A stretch of DNA of 64,000 nt from Urmitella timonensis (GCA_900120415.1 FQLW01000005.1:666907-730906), one strand, 5' to 3'; shown: positions 8,673-16,901, numbered from the stretch's first letter. Program-made: numbers and translations. Notes: generated from the sequence alone by a model not told the origin.

Positions 8673-8848
8673 CGAGAAATGCGTTAGTTCTGTTGGGATT
8701 AATCGCAGCTTTACTAAGCGTTATCTTTGGGGTTATGACTCTAATGGGTCGCCCTAGCTTTATCTACTTAAATATGCTGTGCCTGGCTGTATGGGCACTA
8801 ACATTCGTCAGTGTTAAGTTAATCGAAAACATTATTAATCACAGGTGA
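8660..8848 (+). CDS. Small two-helix membrane protein, possible immunity protein
   Basis: A 62-residue protein of two hydrophobic helices (VLLGLIAALLSVIFGVMTLM and LNMLCLAVWALTFVSV) with a short basic tail. It starts inside the preceding secreted-peptide gene, so the two are translationally coupled. Small multi-helix membrane proteins coupled to secreted antimicrobial peptides are commonly immunity proteins; that role is inferred here from position only. A hairpin with a T-run follows. Confidence 0.6.
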   Translation: MLQLARNALVLLGLIAALLSVIFGVMTLMGRPSFIYLNMLCLAVWALTFVSVKLIENIINHR

Positions 8849-8899
8849 CTGATACAGGTAAATTCTGGTAATAACGTTTCTGCCATCTACCCTCTACTT

Positions 8900-8920
8900 T
8901 TGGGTATTAACCCAAGTTTT
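8900..8920 (+). terminator. Rho-independent terminator after the peptide pair
   Basis: TTGGGT at 8900-8905 pairs with ACCCAA at 8910-8915 around ATTA, followed by GTTTTTAT. It ends the two-gene unit 8136-8848. Confidence 0.65.
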
Positions 8921-8975
8921 TATCATTATCTCACCCACGAGGAAATAGCGGGCACTATGATAAAACACAAAGCCC

Positions 8976-9512
8976 AGAAGGTAAAACCAGGTCTCCCATC
9001 TTGACTTAAAGGGAGTCTAGCGGACGCAAGCACTGCTAGGCTCTCTTCTCATTTCTTTTCCGGTCTACGAGCCATTATCGCGCTAACCTGGGAGATACCC
9101 GTTAGCCAATCTGCCACCACAGGGTTGATAGAAGCGACAAGATCGAAAGCTTCTTGAATCTGGGTTTTCACGTCCACGTTTAGCAATAGTTCGACATGGG
9201 ATACCCGACTTCGTAGCCGGTGTAGATTGGCAAAACAACTTCTGTGTTTCCGAGGACGGTTTGCACGGCTGCCGTTAATTCACCATGCCATCGGTACAGG
9301 TTTAGAGCCGCCTTGCGATTACCGTTACAGCGCTCCAGGTAAGGATTCATGCGGGCAGTAGAAAGCGCCTCGATAACCATTTGGCGCCAATCTTCCATGT
9401 CTCCGATTATCCCATGAGCCAACACATGTTGGAATGAGGTGAACACACTTTGGCTGATTCATCTTTGGTTTGAAGATTGTCCCAGAGGGCGAACGGAAGT
9501 TTAAGCGAACCG
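8976..9512. mobile_element. Relic of a second related prophage (Abi gene and tape-measure start)
   Basis: This stretch aligns in order with 31390-32310 of the intact tail region. It has the same hairpin and GTCTCCCATC block (8991-9043), then a deleted copy of the reverse-strand Abi-like gene, then a degenerate copy of the first 65 bases of the tape-measure gene (from a TTGGCTGATTC at 9449 matching ATGGCTGATAGC at 32249) with a 2-nt deletion. It is therefore a fragment of another phage or a decayed partial duplication, oriented like the main prophage. The sequence on to 9808 shows nothing I recognise. Confidence 0.75.
9049..9398 (-). pseudogene. Internally deleted copy of the Abi-like gene
   Basis: The N-terminal part (MEDWRQMVIEALSTARMNPY, through the LGNTEV motif) matches the intact gene at 31458-32189. 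About 370 bp of the middle are missing. The sequence resumes in another frame with HRLRSRVSHVELLL and continues to a matching C-terminus ending RRPEKK at a TGA (9049-9051). The deletion removes the centre of the fold and shifts the frame, so no functional protein is expected. Confidence 0.75.
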
Positions 9513-9808
9513 CCCAAGCGGGGACAAAGACGTCGGATTTGATAAGAGCCCAGGGGCTAATGCCCGAACCCAGCGCCCTACCTACCCCTGTTTACCAGGA
9601 GGGTTCTTGTATTCGGCGTCTGTTTGAAGCACATTAGAGGGGGCGGCTATCTTGGTTATGCTAATGGCTGGGATCGCACTACTGAAGGGAATCCTGTGAA
9701 TCATGCAAACTACGCGTTTATTTTTACAGAAAATTAACCCAAAACTGGCATCCAGAGTAAATGAGCATAGCCCCGGACTAGTTTCAGATCTAGTTTTTAA
9801 CGGGTTTA

Positions 9809-10348
9809 GTGAACGAATTATTACCCCTAGCAACCGACCATGGAGAGACCACTTGGACAGAGCTAGCCTCTAAACACAAAATTTCTGTCCCTAGTCATTA
9901 CTGGACTCGAAAAACATTCCAAAATTGTGGTGCTGAAGGTATTTACTATCCAGAAGGAGAGATTCCTGATAGAGAATATGCCTCTAAGCTAGCAGCTGCA
10001 CTATCAAATTCTTCTGAAAGTTCTTCTTGGACTGGAATTTTTTGGGACGGATATGCTGAACAGCAATGTCGAGCAAATATTATCGGTCCAGAAGAATCTT
10101 CATTCCTTAGGCCCGAACCATATTCCATGATTCAGCTTCCGACAGGGCAATTGGAAGCTTTATTGCAAGCACGTTTACCTTCAATACTTTTTGATGACTC
10201 GGTTTCGTGTGTAGTGACTCAACCAATCTACGGAGATCGACTTTACGTTTCGTGCGAGGACAGACTGTCTACAGTTTTGGCCTCTGAGCTAGGTGACGTT
10301 TTCCCTGTTTCACCGGCTGACCCCATGCCAGATTATCTGCCCTATTAA
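9809..10348 (+). CDS. Hypothetical protein (179 aa)
   Basis: Not recognised. The frame opens with a GTG at 9809 without a strong ribosome binding site, and the encoded protein is soluble, mildly acidic and cysteine-containing (three Cys), with no signal peptide or membrane segment. The middle has a serine-rich patch (SNSSESSSW) before GIFWDGYAEQQC. It lies in the accessory region between the phage relic and the small terminase. It could be an orphan defence, toxin-related or immunity-type gene; nothing in the sequence decides this. Confidence 0.45.
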   Translation: MNELLPLATDHGETTWTELASKHKISVPSHYWTRKTFQNCGAEGIYYPEGEIPDREYASKLAAALSNSSESSSWTGIFWDGYAEQQCRANIIGPEESSFLRPEPYSMIQLPTGQLEALLQARLPSILFDDSVSCVVTQPIYGDRLYVSCEDRLSTVLASELGDVFPVSPADPMPDYLPY

Positions 10349-10476
10349 CCTATCGGTGTAGTCTCAGCCAGCTCGTATTTTCAAGTCCATATCAAATCGT
10401 TTTATTTAATGTCGATGAGAACCTGACCAGTCACCTTGTAATATCTCATTCTCAGCTTCTGCAAGGTTAACCAGTC

Positions 10477-10791
10477 ATGCTAGCCAATCAACGCTTTTAC
10501 TGCTTAGAGTCGGAAACCTCACTCTCGGAAGCTATGCGCGACACTTTTTCCTCAAGCGAAAGCAATCGTATTAAACGATTCTATCGCGACCGCTTTGGAG
10601 CCAGTGCAGATAATCTTGTTTCAGCTTTTCAAGGACTGGCTAACGGTATCGATATCTGGGTATTCGAAGACTTCAGTTACGGCAAGCAAAAACTTCTGAG
10701 CGCGTCAGGAGCAGACAAGCTTCCAACTAAGAACGAAGCCGCTACTCTCGCAAGAGGATATGCTGCATTCCTTGCCAATCCTCACAGGTAG
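10477..10791 (+). CDS. Hypothetical protein (104 aa)
   Basis: Not recognised. A small soluble protein starting at an ATG with AAGG about 11 nt upstream. It contains an acidic N-terminal helix and a basic patch (SNRIKRFYRDRFG). The 128-bp gap to the preceding orphan gene holds nothing I can name. A long hairpin closes the gene against the convergent membrane-protein gene. Confidence 0.45.
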   Translation: MLANQRFYCLESETSLSEAMRDTFSSSESNRIKRFYRDRFGASADNLVSAFQGLANGIDIWVFEDFSYGKQKLLSASGADKLPTKNEAATLARGYAAFLANPHR

Positions 10792-10809
10792 ACAACAAGC
10801 GAACCATTA

Positions 10810-10855
10810 TCCCTCACTGAACGAGTACACGTTCCCGTACTCGCTCACTGAGGGA
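10810..10855. terminator. Bidirectional hairpin between convergent genes
   Basis: Outer arms TCCCTCA (10810-10816) and TGAGGGA (10849-10855), and inner arms CGAGTAC (10822-10828) and GTACTCG (10837-10843), form a two-part stem with internal loops. It overlaps the stop of the minus-strand gene. Confidence 0.5.
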
Positions 10856-11159
10856 TGCCACTGACATCCACAAGTAGAAACACTAATGCAGCTACAGCTG
10901 ATAGCACGATGAGAGACGTCACCAGCGCGACAAAGACTCTGACGATTATGGATTGAGATCGCACTGTGGGCAAAGTGTTATTAATTAAAATCAAACAGTT
11001 AATGAGCCCCACTAAACCCCAGCAGACTAACCCTATAACTGTTGACCACACCATTCTGTCAACCCAGATATGTGATGAAAAGGTAACTTGATAGGGATAT
11101 TTCTGAAAAACAGCGACTGGAAAGTCGCTAAACCAACCGCCCGCTGCTGGTAGTAACAA
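10845..11159 (-). CDS. Small integral membrane protein (5' end uncertain)
   Basis: Not assigned to a family. About 104 residues with two strong hydrophobic helices (STVIGLVCWGLVGLINCLIL and VRVFVALVTSLIVLSAVAAL). The coding-like sequence continues upstream of the TTG at 11159 for about 20 codons (KDRLVVVKRVLWWIGLV, a third helix with a basic cap) but no usable start exists there before a stop at 11220-11222. The gene may thus have lost its start. It sits just before the small terminase on the other strand. Confidence 0.45.
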   Translation of the reverse strand: MLLPAAGGWFSDFPVAVFQKYPYQVTFSSHIWVDRMVWSTVIGLVCWGLVGLINCLILINNTLPTVRSQSIIVRVFVALVTSLIVLSAVAALVFLLVDVSGIPQ

Positions 11160-11275
11160 TACGAGACCAATCCACCACAGAACACGCTTAACTACAACAA
11201 GCCTATCCTTTGTTTTTAGCTACAGCATACCTCTCATCATCGCATAGAAAAATTTGCACAAACATAGGAACGCGA

Positions 11276-11857
11276 GTGAAGCCGATAGCAAAAGACGGAA
11301 CCAATCGCGGTGGGCGCCGCGTGAGGGCTGGTGCGAAACCCGACCCGCTGGGTGAGAAACTCGCTAAGGGTCTGATTGCGACTCGCCTGGAAGATCCGCT
11401 AGCTAGCCCTTTTGATTTCGAGGGCGCCGATGTTGGTGATGGCGCGGTGCTTGCTGGTGAAGTGATGCCAGAGCCTTCTGAGTATCTGTCGGAGGTTCAG
11501 CGCGATGGCAAACCGCTGGGTGCTGATTTGGTGTATCGGGAGACGTGACGCTGGCTTGATGAGCGTGGCTGCACGAGGTTTGTTTCTAAGCGTCTGATTG
11601 AGGCCTACGCCCAGGCGTTCGCCCGCTATGTGCAGTGTGAGCAGGCGATCTCCAAGTTCGGTTTGCTCGGCAAGCACCCAACTACCGGGGCTGCTATCGC
11701 TTCCCCGTTTGTTGCGATGAGCCAGTCTTTTGGCAAGCAGGCAAACGTGTATTGGTATGAGATTTTTGAGATTGTGCGGGCGAACTGCACTAGTGACTAT
11801 TCGGGTGCGGCCCCGGGTGATGAGGTTATGGAGCAGTTGTTGAAAGCACGCTCGTAG
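11276..11857 (+). pseudogene. Phage terminase small subunit (P27 family), interrupted by in-frame TGA
   Basis: This would be the DNA-recognition subunit for packaging. It starts at a GTG (11276) after AGGAA; the N-terminus has the family's glycine/arginine-rich DGTNRGGRRVRAGAKP segment. At 11546-11548 a TGA interrupts the frame right after LVYRET; the same frame then continues with RWLDERGC and runs to 11857 with the family C-terminus (GKHPTTGAAIASPFVAMSQS, then YEIFEIVRANC). In relatives this position is normally a Trp (TGG), so a single base change explains the stop. TGA is an ordinary stop elsewhere in the window, so this is a nonsense mutation or sequencing error, not recoding. Confidence 0.85.
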
Positions 11858-11881
11858 ATGCGTCCTAGTTGTTTCCCGGGG

Positions 11882-12100
11882 TTATTTTGAGCGTTTTGTT
11901 TCGGTCAAGCCTGCCCCTAGCGCGATCCCAACTCCTGTGCCAATAGTTATCGCTAAGGCATTATCGTCCATAATGAACCGAAAGATTATGGCGGTCATTA
12001 TCCCGGCGATCATTCCATAGGCCACGGCTTTACCATTGCCGCCGGAAGGTTCTGGCGGATTAGGTTTACTCGTTTCGTCTTGCACGTATTCCAGTATCAC
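11882..12100 (-). CDS. Small glycine-rich membrane protein
   Basis: About 72 residues from a GTG at 12100, with a proline-rich start (NPPEPSGGNG) and two hydrophobic glycine-rich segments (AYGMIAGIMTAIIFRFIM and ALAITIGTGVGIALGAGL) ending in a basic TKRSK tail. It lies against the coding direction of the phage genes between the small terminase and metK. The family is not recognised; glycine-zipper membrane proteins of this kind occur as phage or toxin-antitoxin components. Confidence 0.5.
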   Translation of the reverse strand: MILEYVQDETSKPNPPEPSGGNGKAVAYGMIAGIMTAIIFRFIMDDNALAITIGTGVGIALGAGLTETKRSK

Positions 12101-12201
12101 ACATGATTCGGGTTCGCCTGTCTATCTTTGCTCCCCACTCTTCGTTGGACATGGTGGGGAGTTTTTGTTTCTTTTGATTTTTCTACTGAAAGGGCATTCC
12201 T

Positions 12202-13392
12202 ATGACTATGGTTCTAAGCGCTGAAGCAGTGTGTATCGGTCACCCCGATAAACTGTGCGATTTAATTGCTGATCAGATTCTCGACGAAATTCTCTACGCT
12301 GATCGCAACGCTCGCGTCGCTGTAGAGGTCATGGCTACTGGGCGACGGATTATTGTCACTGGTGAAATCAGCACTAATGCTCGTGTGGACTTGCGTGATT
12401 GCGTACGAACTGCACTTACTGCAGCTGGCTATAAGCCGTGGCGATTTTTGGTGTACGTGTGGGTGCGGCGTCAATCTAGCGATATTAACGACGGGGTGAG
12501 CACATCTTTAGAGGCTCGCCATGGCGATGAGTCTGCTTATTGTCTTCAGGGTGCTGGTGATCAAGGCACGGTCTATGGTTATGCCTGCACTGATACTCCT
12601 GAGCGTTTACCGTTGCCTCTTGTTTTAGCCCACGAGATTTGTAAGCGGCTAGATGACGCGCGCAAGCAAGGAACCATTACTGGGATCCTTTCGGATGGTA
12701 AAGCACAAGTTTCGGTGCGCTACGACGAGGTAGGCAAACCGCTATCTATCGAAACCGTTGTGGTTTCCGTCCAGCACGATAAATTCAAGGATTTCGAGGT
12801 GTTGCGTCGTGAAATAACTTCACTGATTGTTGGCCCAGCATGCCAGCGGTATCTACCGGTAGATGAGGACACGGTTGTGTTGGTGAACCCGTCCGGGCGG
12901 TTCGTTAAGGGCGGCCCTAAAGCTGACACCGGCCTCACTGGTCGAAAACTTATGGTTGACACCTATGGCGGACTGGCCGGACATGGTGGTGGAGCTTTTT
13001 CCGGTAAAGATGCTTCTAAGGTTGACCGCTCGGGTGCTTATATGGCGCGGCTGATCGCCAAGACGGTGGTGGATGCGGATCTTGCACCCAGGTGCCAGGT
13101 GGCGATTAGTTACGCGATCGGGAAAGCCGACCCGGTTGCTTTCAGTGTGGACACGCTCGGCACCGGCCAATACAGCGACCAGATTCTCACAGCTGCGGCT
13201 CGAGATGTGTTCAATCTTCGGCCAGCAGCGATCATCGAACAGTTTGGGCTGCGAGCACCTGGCTATGTGCGCTATTCGACGTATGGGCATTTCGGGGATT
13301 ACACACGCAAATGGGAAGACACCTGGACTACTCGGCGCGAGCTTATAAAGGCGGTGAAAAACCATGCGCATCAAGCAAATAGCGCTAACTGA
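12202..13392 (+). CDS. metK: Phage-encoded S-adenosylmethionine synthetase
   Basis: It makes SAM from methionine and ATP, here presumably to feed the two phage DNA methylases encoded directly downstream. The family signatures are present: GHPDK near residue 13-17, GAGDQG at about 117-122, and the phosphate-binding loop GGGAFSGKD at about 262-270. Length (396) matches full-length MetK. An AAAGGG lies before the ATG at 12202. The 3' end overlaps the ParB-methylase gene by 29 nt, so the modification genes form one operon. The same metK-methylase-methylase-terminase order is known from phages of Gram-positive hosts. Confidence 0.93.
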   Translation: MTMVLSAEAVCIGHPDKLCDLIADQILDEILYADRNARVAVEVMATGRRIIVTGEISTNARVDLRDCVRTALTAAGYKPWRFLVYVWVRRQSSDINDGVSTSLEARHGDESAYCLQGAGDQGTVYGYACTDTPERLPLPLVLAHEICKRLDDARKQGTITGILSDGKAQVSVRYDEVGKPLSIETVVVSVQHDKFKDFEVLRREITSLIVGPACQRYLPVDEDTVVLVNPSGRFVKGGPKADTGLTGRKLMVDTYGGLAGHGGGAFSGKDASKVDRSGAYMARLIAKTVVDADLAPRCQVAISYAIGKADPVAFSVDTLGTGQYSDQILTAAARDVFNLRPAAIIEQFGLRAPGYVRYSTYGHFGDYTRKWEDTWTTRRELIKAVKNHAHQANSAN

Positions 13393-14620
13393 TCTGGCCC
13401 CAGCTGACTACAACCCCCGCAAAGACCTTAAGCCCGGCGACCCCGATTACGAGAAGCTCAAGCGGTCGCTGACGGAGTTTGGGTATGTGGAGCCAGTCAT
13501 CTGGAACAAAACCACCGGAAATATTGTGGGTGGGCATCAGCGTCTGAAAGTACTCGCTGATCTGGGCTATAAAACCGTGGACTGCGTGGTCGTTGAGCTA
13601 GACGAAACCCGCGAAAAAGCGCTCAACGTTGCGCTAAACAAGATCAGTGGCGATTGGGATGAATCCAAACTCGCCCTACTCATAGCCGACCTGGATGCTT
13701 CCGATTTCGACGTTGAACTCACCGGTTTCGACGAATCCGAAATACAACAGTTGATAGGTTCTCTTGACGGCGACAGTATCGAGGATGACAACTTCGACCT
13801 GAACGCCGCCCTAGAAGCGGCAGCCTTTGTCGAAAAAGGCGATATCTGGAGGATTGGTAGGCATCGCCTGATGTGCGCGGACGCCACGAACCCGGCCGAT
13901 GTCGAAACCTTGATGGATGGCAAACAGGCTAATCTGGTGGTCACAGACCCGCCTTACAACGTGGACTTCAAATCGAACAGCGGCCTGAAAATCGCAGGCG
14001 ACAAACAAGACGCCAACACCTTCTACCAGTTCCTGCTGGCTGCATTCACCAACATGGCGGCATCCCTAGATAATGGAGGGTCAGCCTATGTTTTCCATGC
14101 CGACACTGAAGGATTGAACTTCCGTAAAGCGTTTCTTGATGCTGGCTTCTACCTGTCGGGCTGTTGTATTTGGGTCAAAGACTCCCTCGTACTTGGTCGT
14201 TCCCCATATCAGTGGCAGCACGAACCGGTACTGTATGGGTGGAAGAAAGACGGCTCTCACGCTTGGTATGCGAATCGCAAACAAACCACGGTGTGGCATT
14301 TTGCCAAGCCGAGGAAGAATTCCGATCACCCCACTTCCAAGCCACTAGACCTGTTGGCTTACCCGATTCGTAACTCCACCCAAACCAACGCAATCATCCT
14401 CGACACTTTTGCTGGGTCTGGTTCCACGCTAATGGCTGCACAAGCCACAGACCGCACTTGCTATTGCATGGAGCTGGATGAGAAATACGCTTCCGTGATC
14501 CTGCGCCGCTATGCCGAAGCAACCGGAGACGCAGCAGGGATCACGTGTGAGCGAGGCGGCAAACAATACGCCTACCTGGATCTGGTCAAAGAAGTCGACC
14601 GTCCCAAGCAGAAAGGCTAA
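13364..14620 (+). CDS. ParB-like domain fused to DNA adenine/N4-cytosine methyltransferase
   Basis: A 418-residue phage DNA-modification enzyme. Residues 1-135 form a ParB/sulfiredoxin-type domain (IALTDLAPADYNPRKDLKP, then GGHQRLKVL at about 56). The methylase core follows, with catalytic motif DPPYN at 195-199 and the SAM-binding FAGSGST near residue 347, an order typical of beta-class amino-methyltransferases. The product would be N6-adenine or N4-cytosine methylation; the sequence does not decide which. The likely role is protecting phage DNA from host restriction, notable because the host carries a type II system at 0.6-2.6 kb. Confidence 0.92.
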   Translation: MRIKQIALTDLAPADYNPRKDLKPGDPDYEKLKRSLTEFGYVEPVIWNKTTGNIVGGHQRLKVLADLGYKTVDCVVVELDETREKALNVALNKISGDWDESKLALLIADLDASDFDVELTGFDESEIQQLIGSLDGDSIEDDNFDLNAALEAAAFVEKGDIWRIGRHRLMCADATNPADVETLMDGKQANLVVTDPPYNVDFKSNSGLKIAGDKQDANTFYQFLLAAFTNMAASLDNGGSAYVFHADTEGLNFRKAFLDAGFYLSGCCIWVKDSLVLGRSPYQWQHEPVLYGWKKDGSHAWYANRKQTTVWHFAKPRKNSDHPTSKPLDLLAYPIRNSTQTNAIILDTFAGSGSTLMAAQATDRTCYCMELDEKYASVILRRYAEATGDAAGITCERGGKQYAYLDLVKEVDRPKQKG

Positions 14621-14623
14621 CCC

Positions 14624-16054
14624 TTGACACAAACTTTAAGGCTTGGCTCGCTTTTTGATGGCTCGGGAGGTTTCCCACTCGCCGCAACCAAGATTGGTAT
14701 CGAACCTGTGTGGGCAAGCGAGATTGAGCCCTTCCCGATCCTGGTCACCACAACGCGTTTGCCACAAATGCAACACCTGGGCAACATCTGCGACATTGAC
14801 GGCAGTCAGCTAGAGCCGGTGGATGTGGTCACGTTTGGTTCTCCTTGCCAAGACCTGTCGGTGGCAGGTAAAAGGGCAGGCTTAGCTGGCGAACGCTCCG
14901 GTCTATTCCACCAAGCTGTCAGAGTCATCAGAGAAATGAGAAAGGCAAGTCATGGTCTATATCCAAGATTCGCTGTTTGGGAAAACGTGCCCGGAGCTTT
15001 CTCCTCCAACAAAGGCAATGATTTCCACCAAGTGCTACGCGAGCTTATCGCCATCACGGACGAAAAAGCAGCAGCTAACCTACCTCGAGCTGACAAATGG
15101 CAAAAAGCTGGAGCGGTCGTGGCAGACCAATGGAGTATTGCGTGGCGAGTATTGGACGCACAATTTTTCGGAGTACCCCAACGACGCAAAAGAATCTACC
15201 TTATCGCAGATTTTGCAAGCGAGCGTGCCGGACACATACTCTTTGAGCCCCCGAGCAGCTCAAGGAATCTTGCGCCGGGCTGCGGTAAGGGGCAAGCCGC
15301 TACCTCCAATCTTGCACAAGGCTCTCGCCCGGCAAGCAACGAACCCGAAAAAGAATCTCTAGCAGTCCCGGTTGCGCTGGGTATGAGGGGCGGAGAACCT
15401 GGAGGTGGTAAAGGCGCTCTTATCCAAACCGATATTTCTGGCAGGCTTGGTTGTAATAACGATCAGAGGATTTTTGAGCCGATTGCTTATGGTTTCAACG
15501 CTATACATGCCAAGCGTAAAAGCCGGACTGGCAGGTACGGCTACGAAACCGAGGTCGCAAAAACTTTAGATACGAGCGGTATCTGCCCGACCTGTAATCA
15601 GGGCGGGATCGCGATAGTCGACACGGTAGTTTCGGCATCAAAGAGTGATTTCTTTTGCAAGGGCACCAACAACCTCACCGGGCCTCTACTTGCATCGGAT
15701 TTTACTGATCCGCCTATTGTCACCGCGCCACAACCTAGCGGCTATAGGGTGCGCAGGCTTACGCCCACCGAGTGCGCCCGCCTACAAGGATTCCCTGATG
15801 ATTGGACACGAGATTTAGCAATCAGCGATCCTACAGATTCACAGTTGGATTACTGGTGGCAGGTCTGGGCCAGCTGGGGCAAGGTGCAAGGATTGAAGAA
15901 ACCTAAAACCCGCAACCAAGTACGCTCCTGGCTCACCAATCCTGGAACCGACCGGGCGTTATACAAGCTGTGGGGAAACGGGATAGCTTTGCCGTGCGCC
16001 AAACTCGTGCTTTCCCAGATAGTCGCCGAGAGCACTAAAACTCCTGGATTTTAA
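14624..16054 (+). CDS. Phage DNA (cytosine-5) methyltransferase
   Basis: A 476-residue C5 methylase starting at a TTG 3 nt after the preceding stop. Motif I is GSLFDGSGGFPLA, motif IV GSPCQDLSVAG with catalytic Cys75, motif VI VWENVPGAF, motif VIII QRRKRIYLIAD, motif IX TPTECARLQGFPDDW and motif X GNGIALPCA. Between VIII and IX lies a low-complexity target-recognition region. Residues about 109-246 are also read in another frame by an overlapping gene (14952-15362). Specificity cannot be told. With the ParB-methylase and MetK it forms a phage self-modification cassette. Confidence 0.93.
   Translation: MTQTLRLGSLFDGSGGFPLAATKIGIEPVWASEIEPFPILVTTTRLPQMQHLGNICDIDGSQLEPVDVVTFGSPCQDLSVAGKRAGLAGERSGLFHQAVRVIREMRKASHGLYPRFAVWENVPGAFSSNKGNDFHQVLRELIAITDEKAAANLPRADKWQKAGAVVADQWSIAWRVLDAQFFGVPQRRKRIYLIADFASERAGHILFEPPSSSRNLAPGCGKGQAATSNLAQGSRPASNEPEKESLAVPVALGMRGGEPGGGKGALIQTDISGRLGCNNDQRIFEPIAYGFNAIHAKRKSRTGRYGYETEVAKTLDTSGICPTCNQGGIAIVDTVVSASKSDFFCKGTNNLTGPLLASDFTDPPIVTAPQPSGYRVRRLTPTECARLQGFPDDWTRDLAISDPTDSQLDYWWQVWASWGKVQGLKKPKTRNQVRSWLTNPGTDRALYKLWGNGIALPCAKLVLSQIVAESTKTPGF
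14952..15362 (+). CDS. Out-of-frame overlapping gene inside the cytosine methylase gene
   Basis: A 136-residue reading frame lies in a different frame of the methylase gene. It has its own AAAGG Shine-Dalgarno (14941-14945) 6 nt before the ATG. The product starts YIQDSLFGKTCPELS and ends with a motif-like segment, STLSQILQASVPDTYSLSP followed by AAQGILRRAAVRGKPLPPIL. I recall very similar endings (LSPKACQGILRRAEKRGKELP-like) in small proteins of Gram-positive phages at the same locus; that recollection is not a search result. In the methylase frame the corresponding part is low-complexity, as expected when the other frame is the constrained one. Function unknown. Confidence 0.65.
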   Translation: MVYIQDSLFGKTCPELSPPTKAMISTKCYASLSPSRTKKQQLTYLELTNGKKLERSWQTNGVLRGEYWTHNFSEYPNDAKESTLSQILQASVPDTYSLSPRAAQGILRRAAVRGKPLPPILHKALARQATNPKKNL

Positions 16055-16113
16055 GGCGAAAATGACTGGATAAGTACGCGCTCCTATGGCTGTATGTACA
16101 TGACCAAACAAAA
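16053..16113 (+). repeat. Leader repeat copy A
   Basis: Diverged copy of a repeated leader found before three successive small phage genes. It shares AATGACTGGATAAGTA and TATGGCTGTATGTACAT with copies B and C but has lost the ACCGAAACGGT palindrome. It starts at the stop codon of the methylase gene. Confidence 0.75.
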
Positions 16114-16136
16114 CACAAGAAAGAGAGGGTTTGGTG

Positions 16137-16352
16137 ATGATGGGACAGCTATACGCCGACTTGGAAGAAATCGAAAGCCTCGGAGTCGACCTGACCTGTA
16201 TTAATGCGGTTAAACACGCTGCTAAACAGCGCGGTTATGGGCAGGTAGAAGCCATCGTGTCCAACTTCCCACACGACTTCATGCGCCTCATCCGCACATG
16301 GATGGACGTTCAAAGCATCGAGTTTGATGGTGAGGAGGATGAGCAATGGTGA
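16137..16352 (+). CDS. Small phage protein, unknown
   Basis: About 71 residues from tandem ATGs at 16137/16140, preceded by a GAGAGGG. Acidic at both ends with a helix-rich centre (INAVKHAAKQRGYGQVEAIV). It lies behind leader copy A and overlaps the next gene by 7 nt. Not recognised as a named family; small proteins like this are common between methylase and terminase genes in such phages. Confidence 0.6.
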   Translation: MMGQLYADLEEIESLGVDLTCINAVKHAAKQRGYGQVEAIVSNFPHDFMRLIRTWMDVQSIEFDGEEDEQW

Positions 16353-16795
16353 ACACCAAAAAGGCTGAAAACTACGGGCTCGTAGTCACCCTGCCCGCCA
16401 CGCTTGATGAGACTGAGCTGGCAAGGCTGCATGAACTTATTGCAGCCAAGAAAGACTTGATCGCTAAAGCGCTCGGCGCGAGCAAGCTCGACATCACCAC
16501 CACTAGTGAGGGGCTGAGTTTCCCGTGGTGGGATGAGCTACCCGAGTTCGAGAAGATCACAGCCTACACCGAGTTCTTAACGAAGCTGATCACCTACGCC
16601 AAACGGATCCACCGCACCGTAACCCGCAGTACAAGACAGGTAAGTAATGAGAAGTATGAACTGCGCTCCCTGCTTTACCGCATCGGACTTTCTGGTAAAG
16701 AACATAAGGAAGTACGCAAGATTTTACTTGCACCATTAAGCGGTGATTCTGCATGGAAAACCCCGCCACTAATAAACACTAACCAAGAGATGTAA
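16346..16795 (+). CDS. Phage protein of unknown function (149 aa)
   Basis: Translationally coupled to the preceding small gene (7-nt overlap, GAGGAGGATGAG upstream). A soluble alpha-helical protein with a central WWDELPEFEKITAYTEFLTK segment and a basic second half (RIHRTVTRSTRQVSNEKYELR). The family is not recognised; a nucleic-acid-related role is possible from the basic half but is a guess. Confidence 0.6.
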   Translation: MVNTKKAENYGLVVTLPATLDETELARLHELIAAKKDLIAKALGASKLDITTTSEGLSFPWWDELPEFEKITAYTEFLTKLITYAKRIHRTVTRSTRQVSNEKYELRSLLYRIGLSGKEHKEVRKILLAPLSGDSAWKTPPLINTNQEM

Positions 16796-16812
16796 ACCAC
16801 TATTTATTAGGC

Positions 16813-16886
16813 AAAATAGGCGGCAAAATGACTGGATAAGTAGCGAAGTCTATGGCTGTATATACATACCGAAACGGTACACAACA
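16813..16886 (+). repeat. Leader repeat copy B
   Basis: Shares with copy C, in order, AAAATAGGCGG, AATGACTGGATAA, TCTATGGCTGTATATACAT and the palindromic TACCGAAACGGTA followed by CACAACA. A Shine-Dalgarno and AGCCATGAAC start context follow in both copies. It contains the likely promoter and operator of the next gene. Confidence 0.85.
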
Positions 16887-16901
16887 CATAAGGAAACAGC
16901 C

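Noticed and set aside
9582..9833. Short minus-strand open frame in the accessory gap
   Set aside because: No family features and no ribosome binding site; the surrounding region is degraded.
11546..11548. TGA recoding (Trp or selenocysteine) in the small terminase
   Set aside because: TGA ends many other genes here (for example the Eco47II-partner phage genes and the peptide gene overlaps), the homologous residue is Trp, and no SECIS-like need exists; a nonsense mutation is simpler.
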